Shown piece by piece: positions 1 to 6,325 of a DNA stretch of 13,033 nt. Position 1 is the first letter of the stretch; each line of letters starts with the position of its first letter. The stretch lies in the NCBI GenBank assembly GCA_964466745.1, contig CAYXOX010000080.1:1-13033 (forward strand), in the 5' to 3' direction. The notes under the pieces are model-generated. The model saw only the letters and a program-made list of their open reading frames with translations, was not told the origin of the DNA and ran no database searches. A program made the position numbers and the translations under genes. Source of the DNA: CAYXOX01 sp964466745 (lineage in GTDB: Bacteria; Pseudomonadota; Alphaproteobacteria; Rhodobacterales; Rhodobacteraceae).

Positions 1-1240
1 TCTGGTACCAACCGAGCGAGCCGTCCTCGCGCTGCGGCCGGGCCCATTGCACGTCTGCCGCCGGGATGAAGTGCCCGTCGGCATCCTCGGGCACGTCCTC
101 GATGCCGATGCGCGCGGCACTGTCGCCCACCGAAAGCACCACCGCCGGGTACCAGCCGTCGATGTCGCGCGCCACCTCGGCCTCGCGCAGCGCGCTGCGC
201 CAGGCCTCCTCGCTCGCGAGCGTCTCGGCCGGAAGGCTCAGGCCAGTGCCCCGCCACACGCCCTGGGCGCGGTCGAAATCCTCGAGCGCGGCCTGCAGGC
301 TCCGCGCTGCCACCGTCTGCATCTCGGGATCGACGGTTGCCCGCACCGAGTAGCCGCCCGAGAAGAATTCCTCCTCCCCGAAATCCTCGCTCAGCTGCCG
401 GCGGATCTCGTCGGTGAAGTAGTCGCGCGGCGGCAGCTGCAGGCGGAAGGGCTCGATATGGCCGCCCTGCACCGTCAGAAGCGGCGCGCTGCGCGCGTCT
501 TCCATCTCGGCGCGGGTCAGGTAGCCGTTCTCGTACATCTCGCGCAGCACGAAGTTGCGCCGCGCAACCGCGCGCTCGGTGTTGCGCACCGGGTGCAGGA
601 ACGAGGGCGCCTGCGGCAGCGCCGCGAGATAGGCGGCCTCCTGGGGGCTGAGATCCGCGAGCGGCTTGTTGAAGTAGGTCTGCGCGGCGGCGGCGACACC
701 GTAGGAGTTCTGCCCGAGGAAGATCTCGTTGAGGTAGAGCTCGAGAATATCCTCCTTCTCCAGCGTCTCCTCGATGCGGGTTGCGAGGATGATCTCCTTG
801 ATCTTGCGCTCCACCGAGCGCGACCCGTCGAGCAGGAAGTTCTTCATGACCTGCTGGGTGATCGTCGAGGCGCCGCGCACCGTCTCGCCGCGGGTGCGGA
901 CGGCTTCCACCACTGCCGCGGCGATCCCGCGGCTGTCGTAGCCTGCATGGGTGTAGAAGTTCTTGTCCTCCGCCGAGATGAAGGCGTGCTTGACCAGATC
1001 GGGGATCTCCTCTGCCGGTGCGAAGAGCCGCCGCTCGATGGCGAACTCGTCGATGATCCGGCCCTCGGAGGAGTAGATCCGGCTGATCGTCTTGGGCGTG
1101 TACTGGGCCAGCACCTCGTGGCTCGGCAGATCGCGGCCGTACATGTAGAAGATGGCCCCCACGGTCAGGCCCGCCATCATGAGCCCCATGGTGACGACCG
1201 TGAAGATCGCCCCCAGGAAGGATAAGATGAACCTCAGCAC
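1..1240 (-). CDS. mrcA: Penicillin-binding protein 1A, N-terminal part (cut by window edge)
   Basis: Bifunctional class A penicillin-binding protein: it polymerises lipid II into glycan strands (GT51 domain) and cross-links them (transpeptidase domain, outside the window). It is anchored in the inner membrane with its domains in the periplasm. 413 residues are visible. A single membrane helix spans roughly residues 3-32. The GT51 motifs follow in order: EDKNFYTHAG at 91-100 with catalytic Glu91, GASTITQQVMKN at 123-134, RKIKE at 145-149, and KEDILELYLNEIFLG at 162-176. The start is taken as GTG at 1240 because AGGAGG lies 8 bases upstream and the helix begins immediately. It lies 79 bases downstream of amiC on the same strand and may be co-transcribed with it. 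The opening sequence is typical of Rhodobacterales PBP1A. Identity is near certain; only the C-terminal penicillin-binding half is unseen. Confidence 0.95.
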   Translation of the reverse strand, partial: MLRFILSFLGAIFTVVTMGLMMAGLTVGAIFYMYGRDLPSHEVLAQYTPKTISRIYSSEGRIIDEFAIERRLFAPAEEIPDLVKHAFISAEDKNFYTHAGYDSRGIAAAVVEAVRTRGETVRGASTITQQVMKNFLLDGSRSVERKIKEIILATRIEETLEKEDILELYLNEIFLGQNSYGVAAAAQTYFNKPLADLSPQEAAYLAALPQAPSFLHPVRNTERAVARRNFVLREMYENGYLTRAEMEDARSAPLLTVQGGHIEPFRLQLPPRDYFTDEIRRQLSEDFGEEEFFSGGYSVRATVDPEMQTVAARSLQAALEDFDRAQGVWRGTGLSLPAETLASEEAWRSALREAEVARDIDGWYPAVVLSVGDSAARIGIEDVPEDADGHFIPAADVQWARPQREDGSLGWYQ

Positions 1241-1319
1241 GCGAAGAGCCTCCTGACTGCTGAGCCCGATATAGCCGTCCCGGCGCCTGGCAGGAAGCGC
1301 TCCGCGACCATACGCGCGG

Positions 1320-2546
1320 TCATTTGCGCAGGAGCGCGGCGCGCGCGGCGTCGTCGGCGCTCCAGGCGATCAGCGCGGCGGCGATGCCGGCGGCGATGCG
1401 GGCCCGCTCGTCGGGGTCGCGCAGGCGCGCCCGGTCCCGCGCGCTCGACAGGAAGCCGACTTCCACCAGCACCGAGGGGATATCGGCCGAGCGCAGCACG
1501 GCGAAATCGGCGTGCCGGAGCGGGCGGGAGTTGAGCGCGGCGCCGGCGCGGCCGATGCCCGCCGCCAGTGCCTCGGCGAGGCGCTCGGCGCGGGGCGCGG
1601 TTTCGTGGCGCGCGAGATCCATGAGCACGGAGGCGATCGCATCTTCGGTGGCGCTCAGATCGAGCCCGGCAATGAGATCGGCCCGGTTGTGGCTCTGGGC
1701 CAGCCGGGCCGAGGCCTCGTCGGAGGCCTCCTCCGACAGCGTGTAGACGGTGGCGCCATGGGCGCCGCCGCCGGGCAGCGCATCCGCGTGCAGCGACAGG
1801 AAGACATCGGCACCCGCCTCGTGCGCCAGCCGCACCCGCGCCTCCAGCGGCACGAAGACATCGGCCTGCCGGGTCATGTGCACCTCGAAGCCGCCCACCC
1901 GCAGCAGCGCCTCGCGCAGTTCGCGCGCGAAGGTCAGCATCAGCGCGCTCTCGCGCAGCCCGTCCCGCTCCGCGCCCGGATCGATGCCGCCGTGGCCCGG
2001 GTCCAGCACCACCACCAGCGGGCCGTCGCCGCGCGGCGCGGGCGGGGGCAGCACGGGCCCGCGGCCCCAGAGCGGATCGCCCGGCGGCGCGCCCGAGGCC
2101 GCGGCAAAGCGCGCGGCATCCACCGGCACGAGGCGCACCTCGAGCCGGCCGGCGCCCGTTACCGGATCGGCGGCGAGCCCGGCCGTCTCGATGGCCATGG
2201 GCGCGGCGAGGAAAGCCACCATCCGCGACCAGCCGGGCCGGAAGGGGCCATAGCGCAGCTCGGTCGCCCCATCGGCGTTGAGCAGCGCCTCCGGGCGCGT
2301 GCCGCCGAAATCGAGTTCGCGGAAGTCGAGCACGAGGCGCGGCGGCCCGTCGAGGGTGAAGGCCCGGTAGGGCACCGGCTGGCTCATCGCGAGGCGCAGC
2401 TCGACGCCCCCGCCCCTGCGGTCCTCGACGGCGCTGCCCGCCGGATCGAGCCGCGCCAGCGCCCCGAACTCCTGCGCCGCCACCCCGGTCGGCAGCGCGC
2501 AGGCCAGCAGGAGCGCGAAAAGCGCAGCGAATGCCGCCTTTGCCAT
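1320..2546 (-). CDS. amiC: N-acetylmuramoyl-L-alanine amidase, AmiC type
   Basis: Periplasmic zinc amidase that cuts the bond between N-acetylmuramic acid and the stem peptide, normally to separate daughter cells. 408 residues. A signal peptide covers residues 1-24 (GVAA before Gln25). An AMIN-like targeting domain covers about 27-150, then a proline-rich linker, then the Amidase_3 domain from about 176. Zinc ligands are His185 (DPGHGG), Glu199 and His253 (SLHADA); the catalytic Glu is Glu362 (VLVEVGFLSS). Residues about 275-330, around NRADLIAGLDLS and SVLMDLARHE, match the helical insert that blocks the active site of AmiA/B/C until an EnvC- or NlpD-type activator displaces it, so activation by a partner is expected. 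The ATG start has a GAGG six bases upstream. mrcA follows after 79 bases, so synthesis and hydrolysis genes sit together. No odd features. Confidence 0.93.
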   Translation of the reverse strand: MAKAAFAALFALLLACALPTGVAAQEFGALARLDPAGSAVEDRRGGGVELRLAMSQPVPYRAFTLDGPPRLVLDFRELDFGGTRPEALLNADGATELRYGPFRPGWSRMVAFLAAPMAIETAGLAADPVTGAGRLEVRLVPVDAARFAAASGAPPGDPLWGRGPVLPPPAPRGDGPLVVVLDPGHGGIDPGAERDGLRESALMLTFARELREALLRVGGFEVHMTRQADVFVPLEARVRLAHEAGADVFLSLHADALPGGGAHGATVYTLSEEASDEASARLAQSHNRADLIAGLDLSATEDAIASVLMDLARHETAPRAERLAEALAAGIGRAGAALNSRPLRHADFAVLRSADIPSVLVEVGFLSSARDRARLRDPDERARIAAGIAAALIAWSADDAARAALLRK

Positions 2547-2620
2547 GGAGTGCCTCGATCCTGCCCGCGTTTGTCTTTTGCGCGAGTATAGCCCGCACGG
2601 TGCGCGCGGCCAACGCCCAA

Positions 2621-2669
2621 GGCGCGTGCCGCCGGGGGCCTTCGGGCCCGCCTTGCCGGGCGGCGCGCC
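2621..2669 (-). terminator. Branched GC hairpin after the aminotransferase gene
   Basis: Immediately downstream of the aminotransferase stop codon the bases at 2621-2625 and 2628-2633 (GGCGC, GCCGCC) pair with 2659-2664 and 2665-2669 (GGCGGC, GCGCC). This gives an 11-bp stem with a two-base bulge. Inside it a second hairpin pairs GGGCC (2636-2640) with GGCCC (2645-2649) around a four-base loop. The position fits transcription termination before amiC, but there is no T-run after it on the minus strand, so this is a structural call only. It could instead be a transcript-stabilising hairpin. The rest of the 125-base gap to amiC shows nothing else I can name. Confidence 0.35.
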
Positions 2670-2671
2670 CC

Positions 2672-3820
2672 TCAGCGCCGGCGGGCCGCCATGAAGGCTT
2701 CCAGCCGCGCGAGCCCTTCGCGCACCGCATCGGGCCCGGCGGCGTAGGAAAAGCGCAGGAACCGCCCGCCCCGCGCGGCGTCGAAATCGAGCCCCGGGGT
2801 CACCGCCACGCCCGCCGCCTCAAGGATCTCGGCGGCAAGCGCCCGGCTGTCGTCCGTCAGCGCCGAGACATCGGCATAGACGTAGAAGGCGCCGTCGGGC
2901 GGCGCGATGCGCGTGAAACCGGCGCGCGGGAGCCCCTCGAGCATGAGCCGCCGGGCCTGCGCGTATCCGGCGAGGTTGGCCTGCAGCTCCTCGCCCGCGT
3001 CGAGCGCGGCGAGCGCGGCCACCTGGCTCGCATGGGGAGGGCAGATGAAGAGGTTCTGGGCCAGCCGCTCGATCCGCCGGACCTCGGCCGCCGGCACCAC
3101 CATCCAGCCAACGCGCCAGCCCGTCATCGAGAAATACTTTGAAAACGAGTTGATCACGCAGACCTCGTCGGAAAGCTCCAGCGCGCTCACCGCCTTCGCC
3201 TCGTACTCGATCCCATGGTAGATCTCGTCGGAGATGAACACCGCGCCGGTCTCCCCGGCCCAGCCCATGAGGGCGCCGAGCGCCTCCCGGCCCAGCATCG
3301 TGCCCGAGGGGTTGCCAGGCGAGGCCACCAGCAGCCCGTCGAGCGCGCGGCCCTCGATCTCCTCCCGCACCGGCTGGTAGCGGTTGGCGGCGGCGGTCTC
3401 GATCACCACCGGCTCCAGCGAGAGCGCCCGCAGGATCTGCCGGTAGGAGGGATAGCCGGGCGCGCCGATTCCCACGCGCTGGCCGGCATCGAAGAAGGCG
3501 GTGAACGCCAGCAGGAAGCCCGCCGAGGAGCCCGCCGTCACCACGACCCGGCCCGGATCGAGATCCAGCCCGTACCATTCGCCGTAGAGCCGGGCGATGC
3601 GCGCGCGCAGCTCGGGCAGGCCGAGGGCCACGGTGTAGCCCAGCGGGCCCGCCTCCATCGCCCGCGCCAGCGCAGCGCGCGCGGCGGCGGGCGCCGGGGT
3701 GCCGGGCTGGCCGATTTCCATGTGCACGATGTCGCGCCCCCGGGCCTCGGCGGCCCGTGCCGCCTCCACCACGTCCATCACGATGAAGGGATCGACATCG
3801 CCGCGGCTTGAGTTCTTCAT
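2672..3820 (-). CDS. PLP-dependent class I/II aminotransferase (fold type I)
   Basis: Cytoplasmic transaminase of the aspartate aminotransferase superfamily, 382 residues, a full-length size. Family residues are in place: GYTVALGLPELR near 61-72, SPGNPSG at 167-173 with Asn170, SDEIYHGI at 197-204 with Asp198 and Tyr201, the PLP Schiff-base lysine Lys228 in SFSKYFSMTGWRVGW, and the substrate-carboxylate arginine Arg356 in RFLRFSYA. The ATG start has AGGAG seven bases upstream. The amino-acid substrate cannot be read from the sequence and no pathway neighbour fixes it. It is divergent from the M48 protease gene with only 65 bases between the starts, so the two may share a regulatory region. 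A hairpin after its stop may separate it from amiC. Confidence 0.9.
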   Translation of the reverse strand: MKNSSRGDVDPFIVMDVVEAARAAEARGRDIVHMEIGQPGTPAPAAARAALARAMEAGPLGYTVALGLPELRARIARLYGEWYGLDLDPGRVVVTAGSSAGFLLAFTAFFDAGQRVGIGAPGYPSYRQILRALSLEPVVIETAAANRYQPVREEIEGRALDGLLVASPGNPSGTMLGREALGALMGWAGETGAVFISDEIYHGIEYEAKAVSALELSDEVCVINSFSKYFSMTGWRVGWMVVPAAEVRRIERLAQNLFICPPHASQVAALAALDAGEELQANLAGYAQARRLMLEGLPRAGFTRIAPPDGAFYVYADVSALTDDSRALAAEILEAAGVAVTPGLDFDAARGGRFLRFSYAAGPDAVREGLARLEAFMAARRR

Positions 3821-3885
3821 TCCCCGGCTCCTATCCTCGCGGCATCTGTCAACCAGCCGCTGCGCGCGCCGTCAATGGAGCCCCG

Positions 3886-5223
3886 ATGAAACGCCTTGCC
3901 GCGCTTCTCGCCCTCGCGGCGCTGCTCGCCTTTTCGGCAGCGCAGCCGGCCCGCGCCCTCACGCTCATCCGCGACGCGGAGATCGAGCACGCGCTCGGGG
4001 AGCTGGCCCGCCCCCTGCTCGTGGCGGCGGGCCTCAACCCGCGCGAGGTGCGGGTGCTGCTGATCGAGGACAGCCGGCCCAATGCCTTCGTGATGGATGG
4101 CGCGCACATCTTCATCCACACCGGGCTGATGCTGCGCACCGAGCGCGCCGCGCAGCTTCAGGCAGTGATCGCCCACGAGGCCGCCCATATCGCCAACGGC
4201 CACATCGCGCGCCGTGCCGCCAACCTGCGCAGCGCGCGCACCGCCGCCGCCTTCGGCATGCTGCTGGCCACGGCGGCCGCCGCCGCCGGCAACGCGGAAG
4301 CGGCGGGCGGCATCGCCATGGGCAGCGCGGGCAGCGCCTTTCGCGGCTTTCTCGCCCACACGCGGGTAGAGGAAGCCGCCGCCGATCAATCGGGCTTCCG
4401 CTACATGCTGCGCGCCGGGGTGGACCCGCGCGGCGCGGTGGAAGTGCTGGAGTTCTTCCGCGGCCAGGAGGCGCTCTCCGCCGAGCGGCAGGACCCTTAC
4501 GCCCGCTCGCACCCGCTCTCGCGCGACCGGCTGCGCGCCCTCGAGGGGCTGATCGCGGCGAACCCGGTGACCCTGGCCGATCCGCAGGCGGCGGATTACT
4601 GGTTCGCCCGCGCCCATGGCAAGCTCTCGGCCTTCACCCGCGCGCCCGCCTGGACCCTGCGGCGCGCCTCCGGAGACGGGAGCACCATCGGCCTCATGCG
4701 GCAGGCCGTCGCCTACCACCGCCAGCCCGATACCGCCCGCGCCCGGGCGGCGATGGAGCGGCTGCTCGCGGCGCGGCCGAACGATCCCTTCGTGCACGAG
4801 CTGAACGGCCAGATCCTGCTCGAGAGCCGGGACGTGGCCGGCGCCGTGCGCGCCTACGGCCGCGCGGCGGAACTCGCGCCGGGAGAGCCGCTGATCCTCG
4901 CCGGGCTCGGGCGCGCGCTGGTGGCGCTCGACACGCCCGAGGCGACGCGGCGCGCCGTGGATGTTCTCGAACGCGCCCGGGCCCGCGACGCCCGCGAACC
5001 CGGCGTGCTGCGTACCCTTGCCGTGGCCTACGCACGCCAGGGCCAGCCCGGCCTCGCCTCGCTCGCCACCGCCGAACGCTATGCGCTTTCGGGCCGGCTC
5101 GGCGATGCGCGGGTCCACGCCGAGCGCGCATCGGGGCTGCTGCCGGAAGGCTCCGCCCCTTGGCAGCGGGCCCGCGATGTGGTGAGAGCCCATGACCTCT
5201 TGGAAAGGAGTGCCCGCCGATGA
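3886..5223 (+). CDS. Periplasmic M48 zinc metalloprotease with TPR tail, BepA-like
   Basis: Predicted envelope quality-control protease related to BepA (YfgC), which in E. coli degrades or assists outer-membrane proteins stalled at the BAM complex. 445 residues from the ATG at 3886. That start has GGAG five bases upstream and is followed directly by a signal peptide (1-24, ending ARA). An in-frame start 78 bases further upstream would put a non-signal stretch in front and is rejected. The protease domain has HEAAH with zinc ligands His97 and His101 and catalytic Glu98. The third ligand lies in EEAAAD at about 162-167, and a SHPLSRDRL segment follows near 208-216. Residues from about 285 are helical Ala-rich repeats consistent with TPRs. 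The stop overlaps the next start as ATGA, so the two products are translationally coupled. Confidence 0.9.
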   Translation: MKRLAALLALAALLAFSAAQPARALTLIRDAEIEHALGELARPLLVAAGLNPREVRVLLIEDSRPNAFVMDGAHIFIHTGLMLRTERAAQLQAVIAHEAAHIANGHIARRAANLRSARTAAAFGMLLATAAAAAGNAEAAGGIAMGSAGSAFRGFLAHTRVEEAAADQSGFRYMLRAGVDPRGAVEVLEFFRGQEALSAERQDPYARSHPLSRDRLRALEGLIAANPVTLADPQAADYWFARAHGKLSAFTRAPAWTLRRASGDGSTIGLMRQAVAYHRQPDTARARAAMERLLAARPNDPFVHELNGQILLESRDVAGAVRAYGRAAELAPGEPLILAGLGRALVALDTPEATRRAVDVLERARARDAREPGVLRTLAVAYARQGQPGLASLATAERYALSGRLGDARVHAERASGLLPEGSAPWQRARDVVRAHDLLERSARR

Positions 5224-6005
5224 CCCCCACGCACCGCCCTGCCCGCCGCGGAGCCCGCGCGTCCGTCCTGGCCGCGGCCCTCTCCGCAGGCGCGTCGATG
5301 GCCGCCCCTGCCGCGGCGCTCGATCTTTCCGACATGACCGCCGCCGAAAGCGCCGCCTTCGGCGCCGCCGTGCGCAGCTACCTCCTGGAGAACCCCGAAG
5401 TGCTGGTGGAGGTCATCGGCGTGCTCGAACAGCGCGAGGCCGAGGCCCGGGTGGCGGCCGATGCGGCGATGCTCGCCGACAACGCCGAGGCGCTCTTCGA
5501 GAACCCGACGGCATGGGTCGGCGGCAACCCCGAGGGCGACGTCACCATCGTGGAGTTCGTCGATTACCGCTGCAGCTTCTGCCGCCGGGCGCACCCCGAG
5601 GTGGAAGAACTGATCGCGAGCGACGGCGACATCCGCTTCATCGTCAAGGAATTCCCGATCCTGGGGGAGCAGTCGGTGCTGGCCTCGCGCTTCGCGCTGG
5701 CCGCCCGCGCCGTGGAGGGAGACGACGCCTACAAGGCCGCCCACGACGCGCTCATCACCTACCGGGGCGACATCACGCCCGAGGCACTCGGAAGGCTGGC
5801 CGATGCGCTGGCCTTCGATGCCGAGGCGGTGCTGGCCGAGATGGAGAGCCCCGAGATCACCGATATCATCGATGCCAACCGGGCGCTGGCGCAGCGCCTC
5901 GCGATCACCGGCACTCCGACCTTCGTGATGGGCGAGGAGATGGTGCGCGGATACCTGCCGCTGGCCGAGATGCAGGCCGTGGTGGCCGAACAGCGCGCGG
6001 AATGA
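5220..6005 (+). CDS. DsbA-family thiol-disulfide protein, ScsC/Com1-like
   Basis: Exported thioredoxin-fold protein for disulfide formation or isomerisation in the periplasm. 261 residues. A signal peptide runs to about residue 33 (APAAA before Leu34). A helical N-terminal segment at about 40-93 (containing YLLENPEVL) precedes the thioredoxin fold. The active site is CSFC, Cys118 and Cys121, in FVDYRCSFCRR. The cis-proline is Pro233 in TGTPTF. The helical segment resembles the stalk that makes ScsC and Wolbachia alpha-DsbA2 trimeric isomerases, so an isomerase role is as likely as an oxidase role. The ATG overlaps the protease stop by four bases and an AAAGGAG lies nine bases upstream inside the protease gene. 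This is the last gene of a two-gene operon. No DsbB-like partner is in the window. Confidence 0.9.
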   Translation: MTPTHRPARRGARASVLAAALSAGASMAAPAAALDLSDMTAAESAAFGAAVRSYLLENPEVLVEVIGVLEQREAEARVAADAAMLADNAEALFENPTAWVGGNPEGDVTIVEFVDYRCSFCRRAHPEVEELIASDGDIRFIVKEFPILGEQSVLASRFALAARAVEGDDAYKAAHDALITYRGDITPEALGRLADALAFDAEAVLAEMESPEITDIIDANRALAQRLAITGTPTFVMGEEMVRGYLPLAEMQAVVAEQRAE

Positions 6006-6022
6006 ACCGGGCGCCCGGGCGG

Positions 6023-6050
6023 GGCGGAGGCGGGCCACGCCCCCCTCGCC
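6023..6050 (+). terminator. Candidate hairpin terminator after the dsbA-like gene
   Basis: Bases 6023-6034 pair with 6040-6050 in a stem of about ten GC pairs with one mismatch and one bulged base around a CCACG loop, 18 bases after the stop codon. There is no T-run after it, so intrinsic termination would be weak. It is listed for its position and predicted stability. Confidence 0.3.
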
Positions 6051-6120
6051 GCCACCGGCCGGCACGGCAAGGCGCGCCGGCGGGCGCCACGGCGCACCCC
6101 GCGGCGCACCGGCAGGCCGC

Positions 6121-6148
6121 TTTACACCGCCGCGCGACTGGGGATAGG
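6121..6148 (+). promoter_or_regulatory. Candidate promoter for the trpE(G) leader
   Basis: TTTACA at 6121-6126 matches five of six bases of a sigma-70 -35 box. Sixteen bases later GATAGG at 6143-6148 gives a weak -10 (3 of 6 bases); shifting by two bases to TAGGCT gives an 18-base spacer and an equally weak match. It is one of the few AT-richer patches in the region and lies about 30 bases upstream of the leader reading frame, which supports the call. Confidence 0.4.
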
Positions 6149-6178
6149 CTCCGCCCAGCCACCAAGAGGAGAGGCCCG

Positions 6179-6268
6179 GTGACCCTGAGCCGCCCCCACC
6201 GCCCCCGACCGGAGCGCCTGACGGCCCGGACGCCGTGCGCCGGGCGATGGCGCCGCCCCGCGCGCTGA
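6179..6268 (+). CDS. Candidate trp leader peptide, 29 residues
   Basis: A GTG-started reading frame of 29 codons sits 57 bases before trpE(G). Its support is the strong ribosome binding site AGAGGAGA at 6165-6172, six bases before the GTG, in a region with few other such sites; trpE(G) itself has none. The peptide is rich in Arg and Pro and has one Trp, at codon 24 (TGG 6248-6250), in the C-terminal stretch GRWRRPAR. Rhizobial trpE(G) genes are preceded by a short leader peptide, trpL, with consecutive Trp codons near its end, used for attenuation. A single Trp is much weaker, so this may be a degenerate leader, another kind of leader, or chance. An overlapping ATG frame at 6247-6318 has no ribosome binding site that I can see. 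Confidence 0.35.
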   Translation: MTLSRPHRPRPERLTARTPCAGRWRRPAR

Positions 6269-6312
6269 AGCCCCTCCCGCACCGGCCCGCGCGGGCCGCC
6301 CTCCTCCTCTTC
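6242..6312 (+). promoter_or_regulatory. Possible trp attenuator: competing hairpins before trpE(G)
   Basis: Three alternative pairings can be drawn. GGGCG (6242-6246) pairs with CGCCC (6254-6258), placing the leader's only Trp codon in the loop. CCCGCGCG (6257-6264) pairs with CGCGCGGG (6288-6295). The perfect palindrome CGGCCCGCGCGGGCCG (6283-6298) folds on itself and is followed by a pyrimidine run CCCTCCTCCTCTTC. This is the 1:2 / 2:3 / 3:4 layout of an attenuator. In sequence this rich in G and C such pairings also arise by chance, and a ribosome waiting at the Trp codon would cover part of the second segment, so the geometry is not ideal. Confidence 0.3.
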
Positions 6313-6325
6313 GAGTGAACCTTCC

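Larger units (their letters stand above)
6006..6325 (+). other. 320-base leader/intergenic region before trpE(G)
   Basis: The first part holds a perfect palindrome CCGGGCGCCCGG (6007-6018), a stable imperfect hairpin (6023-6050) that may end the protease-dsbA operon, and a direct repeat of GGCGCACC at 6091-6098 and 6103-6110. From 6121 onward it looks like a transcribed leader for trpE(G): a promoter-like pair, a strong ribosome binding site with a small reading frame, and alternative hairpins up to the trpE(G) start. Nothing recognisable was found at 6051-6120 beyond the repeat. Confidence 0.5.

Noticed and set aside
47..1225. Long open frame on the plus strand opposite mrcA, and similar ones opposite trpE(G) (6701-8395), the ligase (9906-11219) and across several genes (10108-12897, 8068-10038).
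   Set aside because: They lie antisense or out of frame to clearly conserved genes, have Arg/His/Ala-rich compositions typical of shadow frames in high-GC DNA, and show no family motifs.
3847..3852. Perfect TTGACA on the minus strand in the 65-base gap between the aminotransferase and protease genes.
   Set aside because: No -10-like hexamer lies 15-19 bases downstream; the nearest candidate (GATAGG) is only 11 bases away and overlaps the ribosome binding site region.
3808..3885. Upstream in-frame start that would add 26 residues to the M48 protease.
   Set aside because: It would overlap the divergent aminotransferase gene and bury the signal peptide; the start at 3886 has its own ribosome binding site.
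6091..6110. Direct repeat of GGCGCACC with a 12-base period.
   Set aside because: Only two copies in very GC-rich sequence; not enough to support an operator array or a CRISPR-like element.
6247..6318. Second small ATG frame (23 residues) in the trpE(G) leader.
   Set aside because: No ribosome binding site, no Trp codon and no distinctive composition; mentioned only because its stop lies just before the trpE(G) start.
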